Shown here in pieces: positions 19,955 to 29,912 of a stretch of DNA of 64,000 nucleotides. Both the position numbers and the translations under genes were made by a program. How positions within the stretch are numbered: position 1 is the first letter of the stretch; every line of letters starts with the position of its first letter. This stretch comes from Alcaligenaceae bacterium (GTDB taxonomy: Bacteria; Pseudomonadota; Gammaproteobacteria; Burkholderiales; Burkholderiaceae_B). Location of the stretch: NCBI GenBank assembly GCA_013416435.1, contig JACCEN010000014.1:62001-126000 (forward strand), given 5' to 3'. A model generated the notes under the pieces. It was given only the letters and a program-made list of their open reading frames with translations. It was not told the DNA's origin and did no database searches.

Positions 19955-20908
19955 TCAGGCCGGCTCGGCCGCGACGCTTGGTTCATCGAGATAACGCACG
20001 CCGGGCAGTTCGCAGGCATGGATCGCCGCGATCAGGGCGTCGATGGCCGCCGCCCTTGGAAAGCTCTTGCGCCATACCAGCACCACTCGCCGGTCGGGCA
20101 CCGGCTTCTTGAATGGGATGAAGGCCAGGAGTTCGTTTTCCTTGCCCGCCACCGCCAGCGAGCTGGCCGGCAGCACGGTGACGCCAATTCCCGCAGCCAC
20201 CATATGCCGTATCGTTTCGAGCGATGAACCCTCGAATGTACGCTGTATCCCTTCGCTTGCCGCCGAAAAGCGGGAGAACTCGGGGCACACCTCGAGGACC
20301 TGGTCGCGAAAGCAATGCCCGCTGCCCAACAGCAGCATGGTTTCGTCCTTCAGGGCCGAGGCGTCGATCTCTTTGCGCGTGGCCCACGGATGGCTCTTCG
20401 GGACTGCGACATAGAACGGTTCGTCATAGAGCGGCTGCACTGCCAGCCCCGCATCGGGCAAAGGCAGCGCCACGATGGCGCAATCGATTTCCCCTTGCCG
20501 CAAAAGCTCCAGCAGACGAGCCGTATAGTTTTCCTGCAGCACCAGCGGCATCTGGGGCGTCGAGTCGATCTGAGTCGGCACCAGCCGGGGGAGCAGATAA
20601 GGGCCGATGGTGTAGATCACCCCCACCCGCAAGGGGCCGGCCAGCGGGTCATGCCCCTGGCGGGCGATTTCGCGCAGGTTGGCGCCCTCTTCCAGCACTC
20701 GTTGAGCCTGCGCCACCACGCGCAGACCGATGGGCGTGATACCCACTTCGGCACCGCCGCGCTCGAACAGCACGACGCCCAGCTCTTCCTCCAGCTTGCG
20801 TATGGCGACGGACAATGTGGGCTGGCTGACGAAACATGCCTCGGCGGCACGGCCAAAATGCCGCTCCCGGGCAACGGCCACGATGTATTTCAGCTCGGTC
20901 AAAGTCAT
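19955..20908 (-). CDS. oxyR: hydrogen peroxide sensor-regulator OxyR
   Basis: A 317-residue LysR-family protein. MTLTELKYIVAVARERHFGR starts the DNA-binding domain, and the sensor domain carries GSGHCFRDQVLEVCPE with Cys199 and Cys208, the same numbers as the redox pair of E. coli OxyR. Disulfide formation by peroxide switches it to an activator of antioxidant genes, probably including adjacent dps. I take the ATG at 20908 rather than the frame upstream. recG lies 29 bp upstream on the same strand. Confidence 0.96.
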   Translation of the reverse strand: MTLTELKYIVAVARERHFGRAAEACFVSQPTLSVAIRKLEEELGVVLFERGGAEVGITPIGLRVVAQAQRVLEEGANLREIARQGHDPLAGPLRVGVIYTIGPYLLPRLVPTQIDSTPQMPLVLQENYTARLLELLRQGEIDCAIVALPLPDAGLAVQPLYDEPFYVAVPKSHPWATRKEIDASALKDETMLLLGSGHCFRDQVLEVCPEFSRFSAASEGIQRTFEGSSLETIRHMVAAGIGVTVLPASSLAVAGKENELLAFIPFKKPVPDRRVVLVWRKSFPRAAAIDALIAAIHACELPGVRYLDEPSVAAEPA

Positions 20909-20937
20909 GATGGTCTCGCGTATAAAAAACACCTGCG

Positions 20938-23043
20938 CTAAGTACGCAGATAATCTTCTCGGTTACGCATCCAACGGTCCAGATGGGCCCTTGCATGTTC
21001 AGGATACTGATCGCGCAGGATGGGAACCGCCTCCTGCGCCTGTTCGACGATGCGCGCATCGGTTTCCAGGCTAGCAAAGCGCAGGAGCTCCTGCCCCGAT
21101 TGCCGCACGCCCAGGAACTCGCCCGGCCCGCGCTGATCCAGGTCGCGCTGGGCAATCTCGAAGCCGTCCCCTGTTTCGTACATGGCTCGCAGGCGCTGGC
21201 GCGCAATACCCGACAGCGGCGCCTGGTACATCAGCACGCAGATGGATTCGGCGCTGCCCCTGCCCACCCGGCCCCGCAACTGGTGCAGCTGGGCCAGCCC
21301 GAAACGCTCGGCATGCTCGATGATCATCAGGGAAGCGTTCGGCACGTCGACGCCCACCTCGATAACCGTGGTGGCCACCAGCAGATCGATGTTGCCGCTA
21401 CGGAAAGCCTGCATTACCTCCTGCTTGGCGGCCGTGGCCAATTTTCCGTGCACCAGCCCGATCCGCATGTCGGGCAGCGCCTGGACCAGCATGGCGTGGG
21501 TGTCGATCGCCGTCTGCAGCTGCAGGGCCTCGCTTTCCTCGACCAGCGGGCAAACCCAGTAAGCCTGCCTGCCCTTGCGCACTTCGGCCATGACGCTGCC
21601 CAGCACTTGTTCGCGCCTGGCATCGGAGATGAGCTTGGTCAGGACCGGCTTGCGCCCGGGAGGCAATTCGTCGATGACGGACACGTCCAGGTCCGCGAAG
21701 AAGGTCATGGCCAGCGTGCGCGGGATGGGCGTGGCGCTCATGTTCAGCTGGTGGGGTATCAGGCTTCGCCCGGCGACGGCGGACTCCCCTTTGCGGCTGA
21801 GTTCGAGCCGCTGGCCGACGCCGAATCGGTGCTGCTCGTCGAGTATCACCAGGCCGAGATTGTGGAAATCGACTTTTTCCTGGATCAAGGCCTGCGTGCC
21901 CACGATCAGTTGCGCTTGCCCGGTTTCGGTGGCCTGCAATGCCGACTTGCGCGCCTTGGCCCCCAGGCTGCCGGCCAGCCAGGCCAGCTCTATGCCCAGC
22001 GGCTGCAGCCAGGCGCCCAGTTTCTGATAGTGCTGTTCAGCCAGGATTTCGGTGGGCGCCATGATGGCGACCTGGCTTCCGCAGGCAATGGCCTGTACGG
22101 CCGCGAAAGCCGCCACGATGGTCTTGCCGCTGCCAACGTCGCCTTGCAGCAGGCGATGCATGGGAAAGGGCCGCGCGAGATCGGCCGAGATTTCGCCTAC
22201 CACACGCTCTTGCGCCGCCGTGAGGGCAAATGGCAGGCTGTCATGCAATGCCTGCATCAGGTTGCCGCCGCGCGCTGACAATACCGGCGCCCGCTGCTTG
22301 CGCCGTGCCGCGCGCGCCTCGGCCAGCGACAGTTGCTGCGCAAGGAGCTCGTCGAACTTGATCCGCAGCCACGCGGGGTGCTCCCGTTCGAGCAATTCGG
22401 AATAGGACACCCGCGCAGGGGGATGATGCAACACCCGGATCGCATCGGCGAAAGGGATCAGCCCGTAGCGTTGCAGCAAGGCGTCGGGCAGCGTATCGGA
22501 AAGATCCGCCTGCATCAGGGCCTGGTCGATGGCCTTGCGCAGGCTGGCTTGCGACAATCCGTCGGTGGTGGGGTAGACGGGCGTCAACGCTTGCGGCAAA
22601 ACGCCTCCGGCGGCGCTGAGCTTGGGGTGAACCATCTCGTAGCCGCCGAAACCGTGGCGCAATTCGCCGCGGACACGCAGGCGTTGCCCCGTCGCCAGCT
22701 GCTTCTGCTGGCTGGGATAAAAATGAAGCCAGCGCAGCGCGATCTGTCCGCTGTCGTCGCGGACGACGGCATGAAGCTGGCGCCGCGGACGAAACTGGAC
22801 TTCGCTATGCATGACTTCAGCCTCGATCTGCCCCGGCATGCCCGGTATCAATTCGGCTATCGTTTGTATGCGGGTTTCGTCTTCGTAGCGCAACGGCAGG
22901 TGCACGATGAAATCGGATGGGTGAAGCAGGCCCAGGCGGCGGAACTTCCGCTCCAGCAGGGAAGTTCCCGCAGGCTCGGTAGTGCCGGCGAAGCCCTTGT
23001 CGGACCCGCGCTTGCGCCGACCCGTTGCGCTGGTACCTGCCAA
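20938..23043 (-). CDS. recG: ATP-dependent DNA helicase RecG
   Basis: A 701-residue helicase with an N-terminal wedge/OB region, Walker A GDVGSGKT at about residues 305-312, the DEQHRFG box, SATPIPRTLA motif III, and the RecG-specific C-terminal QLRGRVGRG with LGVRQSGQ. It reverses stalled replication forks and branch-migrates Holliday junctions. The dps-oxyR-recG-ridA order on one strand suggests a stress-related block. The N-terminus MAGTSATGRRKRGSDKGF is poorly conserved, so the start is somewhat uncertain. Confidence 0.96.
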   Translation of the reverse strand: MAGTSATGRRKRGSDKGFAGTTEPAGTSLLERKFRRLGLLHPSDFIVHLPLRYEDETRIQTIAELIPGMPGQIEAEVMHSEVQFRPRRQLHAVVRDDSGQIALRWLHFYPSQQKQLATGQRLRVRGELRHGFGGYEMVHPKLSAAGGVLPQALTPVYPTTDGLSQASLRKAIDQALMQADLSDTLPDALLQRYGLIPFADAIRVLHHPPARVSYSELLEREHPAWLRIKFDELLAQQLSLAEARAARRKQRAPVLSARGGNLMQALHDSLPFALTAAQERVVGEISADLARPFPMHRLLQGDVGSGKTIVAAFAAVQAIACGSQVAIMAPTEILAEQHYQKLGAWLQPLGIELAWLAGSLGAKARKSALQATETGQAQLIVGTQALIQEKVDFHNLGLVILDEQHRFGVGQRLELSRKGESAVAGRSLIPHQLNMSATPIPRTLAMTFFADLDVSVIDELPPGRKPVLTKLISDARREQVLGSVMAEVRKGRQAYWVCPLVEESEALQLQTAIDTHAMLVQALPDMRIGLVHGKLATAAKQEVMQAFRSGNIDLLVATTVIEVGVDVPNASLMIIEHAERFGLAQLHQLRGRVGRGSAESICVLMYQAPLSGIARQRLRAMYETGDGFEIAQRDLDQRGPGEFLGVRQSGQELLRFASLETDARIVEQAQEAVPILRDQYPEHARAHLDRWMRNREDYLRT

Positions 23044-23061
23044 TGCCTGGCCCGGCGGATG

Positions 23062-23448
23062 TCAGATGACGATGACGGCTTCGACTTCGAACTGCGCGCC
23101 CTTGGGCAGCGCGGCGACGCCTATGGTCGAGCGGGCCGGGAACGGCTGGGGGATGATGTCGGCCATGATGGCATTGGCGCTGGCAAACTTGCTCAGGTCG
23201 GTCAGGAACAACGTAAGCTTGACGATGTTTTCCAGCGTGCCGCCGGCGGCCTCGATGACAGCCTGCATGTTGGCGAAGGATTGACGCACCTGGCCTTCGA
23301 AATTTTCGGACACGAGTTCACCCGTGCCCGGTTCGAGCCCGATCTGACCCGACAAATACACTGTCTTTCCGGATGAAACGGCAACCGCCTGCGAATATGG
23401 GCCCACGGCGGCGGGCGCGGCGTCGGTGTGAATGATTTGCTTGGTCAT
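23062..23448 (-). CDS. ridA: RidA-family enamine/imine deaminase
   Basis: A 128-residue YjgF/RidA protein: AAVGPYSQAV, VYLSGQIGL and the signature PARSTIGVAALPKGAQFEVE with the key Arg of PARST. It hydrolyses reactive 2-aminoacrylate-type enamines made by PLP enzymes. Start at ATG 23448. It ends 18 bp before recG on the same strand. Confidence 0.93.
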   Translation of the reverse strand: MTKQIIHTDAAPAAVGPYSQAVAVSSGKTVYLSGQIGLEPGTGELVSENFEGQVRQSFANMQAVIEAAGGTLENIVKLTLFLTDLSKFASANAIMADIIPQPFPARSTIGVAALPKGAQFEVEAVIVI

Positions 23449-23550
23449 AAATGCGTTCTCTGTTTGTGAAGGGAATAAACACAACAACTATCAGAGTTTA
23501 ATCATCTATAGTAAAAATTAAAAGCCCCCCCCCCACCGCCGCCACAGCGC

Positions 23551-24327
23551 TTATTTCTCGACGAACGCCCTTTCGATCACGTAATCGCCTGGCTGGCCGA
23601 CGCCGGGGGACACGGTGAAGCCGCGCGTATCGAGCATGTTGCAGATGTCGGCCAGCATGCTGGGACTGCCGCAAAGCATGGCGCGATCGGTCTCGGGATT
23701 CAGCGGGGGCAAGCCGATGTCCTCGAAGAGCTTGCCCGTATCGACCAGTTTGGTGATCCGCCCTTCGTTGCGAAAAGCTTCGCGCGTGACCGTGGGGTAA
23801 TAAATGAGCTTCCGGCGGACCACGTCGCCAAAATATTCGTTGTTCGGGAGCTCGTTTTCGATGAAGTCGGAGTAGGCGAGTTCGCTTTTGTAGCGCACAC
23901 CGTGCATGAGTACGATCTTTTCGAAGCGCTCGTAGGTGTCCGGGTCCTTGATGATGCTCAAGAACGGTGCCAGGCCGGTGCCCGTGGCGAACAGGTACAA
24001 ATGCTTGCCCGGTTTCAGGTCATCGACGACCAGCGTGCCGACGGGCTTCTTGCTGACCAGCACCGAATCGCCCGGTTTCAGGTGTTGCAGGCGGGAAGTG
24101 AGCGGGCCGTCGGGCACCTTGATGCTCAGGAACTCGAGGTTTTCTTCGTAGTTGGCGCTGGCTATGCTGTAGGCGCGCATCAAAGGCTTGCCGTTGACCT
24201 CCAGGCCGATCATGACGAAGTGGCCGTTGTGGAACCGCAAGGCCGGATCGCGTGTCGTGGTGAAAGAAAAAAGGGTGTCGTTCCAATGATGAACGCTCTG
24301 GACTTGTTCGGTATTGAAAGCTGCCAT
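23551..24327 (-). CDS. fpr: ferredoxin/flavodoxin-NADP+ reductase
   Basis: A 258-residue FAD enzyme of the bacterial subclass I type. FAD binding is seen at RAYSIASANYEE, NADP binding at LFATGTGLAPF, and the C-terminal region CGSPSMLADICNML ends with YVIERAFVEK, the aromatic-poor tail of this group. It transfers electrons between NADPH and ferredoxin or flavodoxin and supports redox balance. I start at MAAFNTEQVQ (24327); the longer frame would add non-conserved sequence. Confidence 0.93.
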   Translation of the reverse strand: MAAFNTEQVQSVHHWNDTLFSFTTTRDPALRFHNGHFVMIGLEVNGKPLMRAYSIASANYEENLEFLSIKVPDGPLTSRLQHLKPGDSVLVSKKPVGTLVVDDLKPGKHLYLFATGTGLAPFLSIIKDPDTYERFEKIVLMHGVRYKSELAYSDFIENELPNNEYFGDVVRRKLIYYPTVTREAFRNEGRITKLVDTGKLFEDIGLPPLNPETDRAMLCGSPSMLADICNMLDTRGFTVSPGVGQPGDYVIERAFVEK

Positions 24328-24565
24328 GAGTAATCGAAGAATGGACGCGTCCAATCGGCCTGCCCTGCCGCCGGGGACTGTGCGCCGCACAAGTGGAACC
24401 ATGATTTTAGCCTACGCTCGCCCGCAAGCGCCCATTGCCGGACATTGCGCAAGGACATTATCTTTAATCTGGATCAAGATCGAAGAGAATAATCGCCCGA
24501 TGCGGCTGCTCTTGCGTCATGCATTGAATACTTTTCCGGACTCTGCTATCTTTCGGATTGCAACA

Positions 24566-24585
24566 TGAGAATCATTTGTATTCTC
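24566..24585 (+). promoter_or_regulatory. Fur-box-like operator upstream of fbpA
   Basis: TGAGAATCATTTGTATTCTC contains the inverted arms GAGAAT (24567-24572) and ATTCTC (24580-24585) and resembles the 19-bp Fur box. It is 109 bp upstream of the iron transporter start, in the 366-bp gap between fpr and fbpA. Iron-bound Fur would repress fbpABC here. Confidence 0.65.
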
Positions 24586-24601
24586 TGTTGAATTAGGCGC
24601 G

Positions 24602-24631
24602 GGGGTCAGACCCCGCACGGGGTCTGACCCC
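24602..24631. repeat. palindromic repeat, single copy
   Basis: A standard 30-bp copy with a GCAC centre, inside the fbpA leader between the Fur-like site and the start codon. This is the one locus where the repeat sits in a 5' region; if transcribed it would form a strong hairpin 63 bases before fbpA. Confidence 0.95.
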
Positions 24632-24693
24632 CAACCCTTCCTGCTTCGCTGGCGCATACCGCATCCAGCGCTTACACCTTCTGGAGAATCTCG

Positions 24694-25743
24694 ATGCGCT
24701 CAAAATACGAGCCACGGAAACTTGCCGGCACCTTGCTGGCTGCAGGCCTTCTTGGCTTGGCCGGCCTGTCGTCCGCAGCCGTCGCCGCCGACGTTAACCT
24801 GTACACCACCCGTGAACCCAAGCTGATCCAGCCTTTGCTCGATGAGTTCACCAAAGACACCGGCATCAAGGTCAATACCGTCTTCGTCAAGGACGGCCTG
24901 ATCGAACGGGTGAAGGCGGAAGGCGAAAAATCCCCCGCCGATGTCCTCATGACCGTGGACATCGGCAATCTTCTGGATTTGGTCGAGGCCGGCATCACGC
25001 AGCCCGTCCAGTCCAGCACGCTCAACGAAGTGATCCCCGCCAATCTGCGCGGCACGGACAACCAGTGGTATACCTTGTCGCTGCGCGATCGGGTGGCGTA
25101 TGTGGCCAACGATCTGGACGTCAATGCCATCACGTATGAAGCCTTCGCCGATCCCAAGTGGAAAGGAAAGGTGTGCATACGTTCGGGCCAGCATCCTTAC
25201 AACACCGCGCTGATCGCCGCCATGATCGCCCACAACGGCGTCGAGGCCACCGAATCCTGGCTGCGCAACGTCAAGAACAATCTTGGGCGCAAGGCCGCCG
25301 GCGGCGACCGTGACGTTGCACGCGATATCCTGGGCGGCATCTGCGACATCGGCATTGCGAACGCGTACTATGTCGGCCGCATGAAGAACTCCGAACCCGG
25401 CACCGACGGCCGCAAATGGGGCGATGCCATCAAGGTCGTGCGCCCCACTTTTGCCAGCGACAAGAGCAAAGGCACCCATGTTAATATCTCCGGCGCCTCG
25501 GTAGCCAAATACGCGCCCAATAAAGACAACGCCATAAAGCTCCTTGAATACCTGGTGTCGGACAAGGCCCAGAACCTGTATGCCAATGCGAACTACGAAT
25601 ATCCCGTCAGAAAGGGCGTGAAGCTCGATCCGGTCGTAGCCAGCTTCGGCGAACTGGTGGTCGATCCCTTGCCGCTTACCGAAATCGCAAAGCATCGCAA
25701 GCAAGCCAGTGAACTGGTAGACAAAGTTGGATTCAACAACTAA
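24694..25743 (+). CDS. fbpA: ferric iron ABC transporter substrate-binding protein
   Basis: A 349-residue periplasmic protein. The signal peptide MRSKYEPRKLAGTLLAAGLL continues to SAAVAA, then DVNLYTTREPKLIQPLLDEF, the FbpA/FutA/AfuA start. NISGASVAKYAPN and the tyrosines in NANYEYPVR match the Fe3+ ligand region. First gene of fbpABC. Confidence 0.94.
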   Translation: MRSKYEPRKLAGTLLAAGLLGLAGLSSAAVAADVNLYTTREPKLIQPLLDEFTKDTGIKVNTVFVKDGLIERVKAEGEKSPADVLMTVDIGNLLDLVEAGITQPVQSSTLNEVIPANLRGTDNQWYTLSLRDRVAYVANDLDVNAITYEAFADPKWKGKVCIRSGQHPYNTALIAAMIAHNGVEATESWLRNVKNNLGRKAAGGDRDVARDILGGICDIGIANAYYVGRMKNSEPGTDGRKWGDAIKVVRPTFASDKSKGTHVNISGASVAKYAPNKDNAIKLLEYLVSDKAQNLYANANYEYPVRKGVKLDPVVASFGELVVDPLPLTEIAKHRKQASELVDKVGFNN

Positions 25744-27490
25744 AGACACCTTTGCTCCACTCAAGGCAAAGCGGGCGCCACAGCCCGCTTTTTCTCGACC
25801 GTTGCAAAAAGATGCACCTCCGCCGCGTTTGCGCCGCGCCGTCTCGCTCGAGTCCGGCGCTGGCTGGCGCCTGGCCTCGCTGCTCATCGCAGCGGGCGTC
25901 GTGGCGCCTGTCATCGCCCTCCTTTGGTTCGCCTTTCAAGGCAGCCTGGAGCACTGGCGGCACCTGCTTGAATTCGTTCTGCCAACGGCATTTCGCAACA
26001 CCGCGCTGCTTCTGCTGGGTGTCGGAGTGCTGGTCGGCTGCCTGGGTGTCGGCAGCGCCTGGCTGATCACCGCCTTCGACTTCCCCACTCGGCGCATGCT
26101 TTCCTGGGCTCTGTTGCTTCCCCTGGCCGTGCCCACCTATATCGTCGCGTTCGCCTACCTGGACATTCTTCACCCCATCGGACCGGTGCAGACCGCCATC
26201 CGAGAACTGCTGGGCTATACCAGCCCACGCCAATTCCGGCTGCCCGACCTGCGTTCCCTGCCTGGCGCGATCTTCCTGCTGGGATTCGTGCTGTACCCCT
26301 ACGTCTACCTGAGCACGCGCGTCATGTTCGCTACCCAGGCCGCCAGCCTGATCGAAGCAGCACGCGTCCTGGGCGCCAGCGGCCGCAGCGCTTTCCTTCG
26401 GGTCGCCCTGCCCATGGCCAGGCCCGCCATCGCCATCGGCATCAGCCTGGCTTTGCTCGAAACGCTGAACGACATCGGCGCCTCTGAATTCCTGGGCATC
26501 CAGACCCTGACCGTATCGATCTACACCACGTGGGTCACGCGGTCGGACTTGGCCGGCGCAGCCCAGATCGCGCTGGCGATGCTGGCCATCGTCGCCGTTC
26601 TTATCCTGATCGAACGCCACGGTCGCCGGCGCCAGCGCTACGCAAGCACCCAACGCACGCGATCGATACAGCCCCGGCGCTTGAAGGGAGCCGCCGCCCT
26701 GCTCGCTTTCGGATTGGGCTGGGCGCCCGTTCTCATCGGGTTCATTGCACCGTCACTCTATTTATTGAACGAAACCATCAAGCATTTCCATACCGTGGGC
26801 TCGGTGTCGGACCAACTCCTGCTGAGCGCCTACAACACCGTCAGGATCGCCTTCATCGCCACCCTGGTCACCCTGGCCGCCGGCCTGGCCGTGGCATGGG
26901 CGGCAAGATCCCAGCGGCAAGGCAAAGGGCCGCGGCTGCCCAAGCTGTACGCCCGCCTGGCCACTAGCGGCTACGCCATTCCCGGCACGGTGCTGGCCAT
27001 CGGCTTGCTCACGCCTCTCATGCTGATCGACGGACTGGCCTCGTCGCTATGGCAGCGGCTGGGCAATCCGGATCCGGGGCTTTTGCTGATGGGTACCAGC
27101 ACCGCCCTCGTGTGCGCCTATGCCATACGTTTCCTGGCCATTTCCATCGGCGGGATCGAGTCCGGACTCGCCCGCATTCCACCTTCCATGGAGCAGGCGG
27201 CGCGCCTGCTGGGGGAGACACCGGGCGGAACGCTCAGGCGCATACACTTGCCACTGCTGAGGCCGGCGCTGGGCGCGGCAGCCCTGCTGATCTTCGTCGA
27301 TGCCATGAAAGAGCTGCCCGCCACGCTGTTGTTGCGGCCGGTCAATTTCGATACGCTTTCGACCTGGCTTTATGCCGAAGCGGCGCGCGGTACTTACGAA
27401 GAAGGCGCCGTGGCGGCGCTTGCCATCGTGCTTGCGGGTTTGCTGCCCGTCATCCTGCTTGCGCGCGCCCAACTCAGACCCACGCACTAA
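25727..27490 (+). CDS. fbpB: ferric iron ABC transporter permease
   Basis: A long two-domain permease (up to 587 residues) with about twelve membrane segments and two EAA loops, EAARVLGASGRSAFLRVALP and EQAARLLGETPGGTLRRIHL, as in FbpB/SfuB. There is no ATG near the expected N-terminus; I use the TTG at 25727, which overlaps the fbpA stop by 17 bases. Other TTG codons within the next 120 bases are possible, and the first 50 residues are low in conservation signals. Confidence 0.9.
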   Translation: MDSTTKDTFAPLKAKRAPQPAFSRPLQKDAPPPRLRRAVSLESGAGWRLASLLIAAGVVAPVIALLWFAFQGSLEHWRHLLEFVLPTAFRNTALLLLGVGVLVGCLGVGSAWLITAFDFPTRRMLSWALLLPLAVPTYIVAFAYLDILHPIGPVQTAIRELLGYTSPRQFRLPDLRSLPGAIFLLGFVLYPYVYLSTRVMFATQAASLIEAARVLGASGRSAFLRVALPMARPAIAIGISLALLETLNDIGASEFLGIQTLTVSIYTTWVTRSDLAGAAQIALAMLAIVAVLILIERHGRRRQRYASTQRTRSIQPRRLKGAAALLAFGLGWAPVLIGFIAPSLYLLNETIKHFHTVGSVSDQLLLSAYNTVRIAFIATLVTLAAGLAVAWAARSQRQGKGPRLPKLYARLATSGYAIPGTVLAIGLLTPLMLIDGLASSLWQRLGNPDPGLLLMGTSTALVCAYAIRFLAISIGGIESGLARIPPSMEQAARLLGETPGGTLRRIHLPLLRPALGAAALLIFVDAMKELPATLLLRPVNFDTLSTWLYAEAARGTYEEGAVAALAIVLAGLLPVILLARAQLRPTH

Positions 27491-27514
27491 GAAATCAAAT
27501 TCGAAGAACACGGC

Positions 27515-28297
27515 ATGACCGACCTGCTAAAACTGGACCACATCAGCCTGTCCTACGAAACCGATGAAGGCTTGAATCCGGTCGTGCGCGACTTGTCGCT
27601 GCGGCTGGAAAAGGGCAACATAGGCTGTCTCCTGGGCGCTTCGGGCTGCGGCAAGACGACTGTGCTGCGGGCCATCGCGGGCTTCGAGCCGCTGCGCGCC
27701 GGCCGCATCCTGCTGGGCGACACCGTGCTGTCCGAGCCGGACAGGCAGGTGGCGCCCGAACATCGGCATGTGGGCATGATGTTCCAGGATTATGCGCTCT
27801 TCCCCCATCTCAGCGTGGAAAAGAACATCGCCTTTGGCTTGCGCAAGCGGCCCAAGGCCTGGCGCGATCAACGCGTGAAAGAACTGCTGGCCCTTACCGG
27901 CCTGGAGAGCTCGGCGCAGCGCTATCCCCATGAACTGTCGGGCGGCCAGCAGCAACGCGTGGCGCTCGCCCGCGCACTGGCGCCTGAGCCGGAACTGCTG
28001 CTTCTGGACGAACCGTTTTCCAACCTGGACGTCGATACCCGCGAACGGCTGGCTTTTGAGGTGCGCGACATCCTGAAAAAGATCGGCCACACCGCCATAC
28101 TCGTAACCCACAACCAGGCCGAGGCCTTCGCCATCGCCGACAACATCGGCGTCATGCAGGCGGGGACCATCGTGCAATGGGACAGCCCTTATGGCCTGCA
28201 CCACAACCCGGCCAGCGACTATGTGGCCGACTTCATCAGGCGCGAAGCCTTGATGGCCCAGCGCGCCCAGGCGTATCTGCGGGGCGAGGCGGGTTAA
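27515..28297 (+). CDS. fbpC: ferric iron ABC transporter ATPase
   Basis: A 260-residue ATPase with Walker A GASGCGKTT, signature LSGGQQQRVALARAL, Walker B LLLLDEPFSNLD and H-loop VTHNQAEAFAIAD. It lacks the long C-terminal regulatory domain of full FbpC proteins (about 350 residues), ending soon after RAQAYLRGEAG, so it belongs to a short variant. It energises Fe3+ uptake with FbpB. Confidence 0.92.
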   Translation: MTDLLKLDHISLSYETDEGLNPVVRDLSLRLEKGNIGCLLGASGCGKTTVLRAIAGFEPLRAGRILLGDTVLSEPDRQVAPEHRHVGMMFQDYALFPHLSVEKNIAFGLRKRPKAWRDQRVKELLALTGLESSAQRYPHELSGGQQQRVALARALAPEPELLLLDEPFSNLDVDTRERLAFEVRDILKKIGHTAILVTHNQAEAFAIADNIGVMQAGTIVQWDSPYGLHHNPASDYVADFIRREALMAQRAQAYLRGEAG

Positions 28298-28298
28298 A

Positions 28299-28424
28299 GG
28301 GGTCAGACCCCGAACGGGGTCTGACCCCAGACGGGATTTGAGGTGAGGCAAGGGGTCAGACCCCGCATGGGGTCTGACCCCAGGTCCGCTTGATAGGGTC
28401 AGACCCCGTGCGGGGTCTGACCCC
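28299..28424. repeat. palindromic repeat cluster, three copies
   Basis: Copies at 28299-28328, 28352-28381 and 28396-28424 (first base of the last arm lost) between the convergent ends of fbpC and ntrC. Confidence 0.95.
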
Positions 28425-28430
28425 ACCCAA

Positions 28431-29912
28431 TCAGCCGATATCCAGCTCCGCACATTTGCGGGTGAGCGTATTTCGCCCTATTCCCAAGCGCTGCGCCGCT
28501 TCCATGCGCCGGCCCCGGCTGTAGTCCAGGGCCGCCTCCAGCAGCACGCGCTCGAAGTCGCGGGTCAGTGTCGCCATGATCGCGGGTTCGTTGCGGGCTA
28601 GGCGCGACTCGGCCTCGCGGGCGAGCATTTCGAGCCAACCGTTGGAGGGCGGCGCCGCCACCGGCATGCCGCCGGGCGTCGATGCATTTCCATCCGGCGA
28701 ATCTTCCTGCACAGCCTCGGCTCGGCGCTCCCCGCCTTGCTGCCACGCCAGGATCTCCGGGGGCAGATCCTTGGATTCGATCACCTGGCTGGAGGACATC
28801 ACGGTCAGCCACTGGCAGAAGTTTTCAAGCTGACGGATGTTGCCGGGATAGTCGAACGCGCTCAGCGACCGCAAGGCTTCGGGGGTTATGCGACGCACCG
28901 GCACCCCCAGGTCGGCGGCGCTGTTCTGCAGGAACAAGCGGACCAGGGCCGGGATGTCTTCCTTGCGTTCGCGCAGCGGCGGCAGGCGCAGGCGGATCAC
29001 ATTCAAGCGATGGAACAAATCTTCGCGGAAGCGCCCTTCCGCCACCCGCTGCTCCAGCGGCTGGTGCGTCGCGGCAACGATGCGCACGTCGGCCTGGATA
29101 GCCTGCGAACCGCCCACGCGATAGAAGCTGCCCTCGGCCAGCACGCGCAGCAAACGCGTCTGGAGTTCGAACGGCATGTCGCCGATCTCATCCAGGAACA
29201 AGGTGCCGCCGCGGGCTTCCTCGAAGCGCCCACGCCGCTGCTGAGTTGCGCCAGTGAAAGCCCCGCGCTCATGGCCGAACAGCTCGGCCTCGAGCAAATC
29301 CTTAGGAATGGCGGCAGCGTTCAGGGCCACGAAAGGCCCGCCGGACCGGTTGCTGTGCTCGTGCAGCGCGCGGGCGATCAACTCCTTGCCTGTTCCCGAC
29401 TCTCCCGTGATCAATACGGTGACCGTGCTCGACGCCAATCGTCCTATCGCACGAAACACCTCCTGCATCGCCGCCGAGGAAGACTGCATCATGATCCGCC
29501 CGGGGCTGGCCGCGGTGCCGCTTGCATCGGACGCGCCGGCATCCTCGCGCTCCGCCGATTGCATGGCACGCTGTATGAGAGCCACCGCGCTGTTCACGTC
29601 GAAAGGCTTGGGCAGGTAGTCGAAAGCGCCCTTCTGGAAAGCCTCGACCGTGCTGTTCAGGTCCGAAAACGCCGTCATGACGATGACCGGCAGCCCAGGG
29701 TGCGCCTGCTTGATCCGATGCAACAGCGCCAAGCCGTCCTGGCCGGGCATGCGCACGTCGGTGACCAGCACGGCGGGCGTGGCGGTCTGCAGCGCATCGA
29801 GGACATCGGCCGCCGAGGCGAAACTGCGGGTCGGGATCGAGTCCCGGGCCAGCGCTTTTTCCAGCACCCAGCGTATGCTCTGGTCGTCGTCAATAATCCA
29901 TACCGCTTTCAT
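28431..29912 (-). CDS. ntrC: nitrogen regulator NtrC (sigma-54 activator)
   Basis: A 493-residue response regulator. The receiver domain has Asp52 in TDVRMPG as the phosphorylation site. The AAA+ domain has GESGTGKE and the sigma-54-contacting GAFTGA, and a C-terminal Fis-type helix-turn-helix ends RRMEAAQRLGIGRNTLTRK. Phosphorylated by NtrB under nitrogen limitation, it activates sigma-54 promoters such as the one found here in front of glnA. Its ATG overlaps the ntrB stop as ATGA. Confidence 0.96.
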   Translation of the reverse strand: MKAVWIIDDDQSIRWVLEKALARDSIPTRSFASAADVLDALQTATPAVLVTDVRMPGQDGLALLHRIKQAHPGLPVIVMTAFSDLNSTVEAFQKGAFDYLPKPFDVNSAVALIQRAMQSAEREDAGASDASGTAASPGRIMMQSSSAAMQEVFRAIGRLASSTVTVLITGESGTGKELIARALHEHSNRSGGPFVALNAAAIPKDLLEAELFGHERGAFTGATQQRRGRFEEARGGTLFLDEIGDMPFELQTRLLRVLAEGSFYRVGGSQAIQADVRIVAATHQPLEQRVAEGRFREDLFHRLNVIRLRLPPLRERKEDIPALVRLFLQNSAADLGVPVRRITPEALRSLSAFDYPGNIRQLENFCQWLTVMSSSQVIESKDLPPEILAWQQGGERRAEAVQEDSPDGNASTPGGMPVAAPPSNGWLEMLAREAESRLARNEPAIMATLTRDFERVLLEAALDYSRGRRMEAAQRLGIGRNTLTRKCAELDIG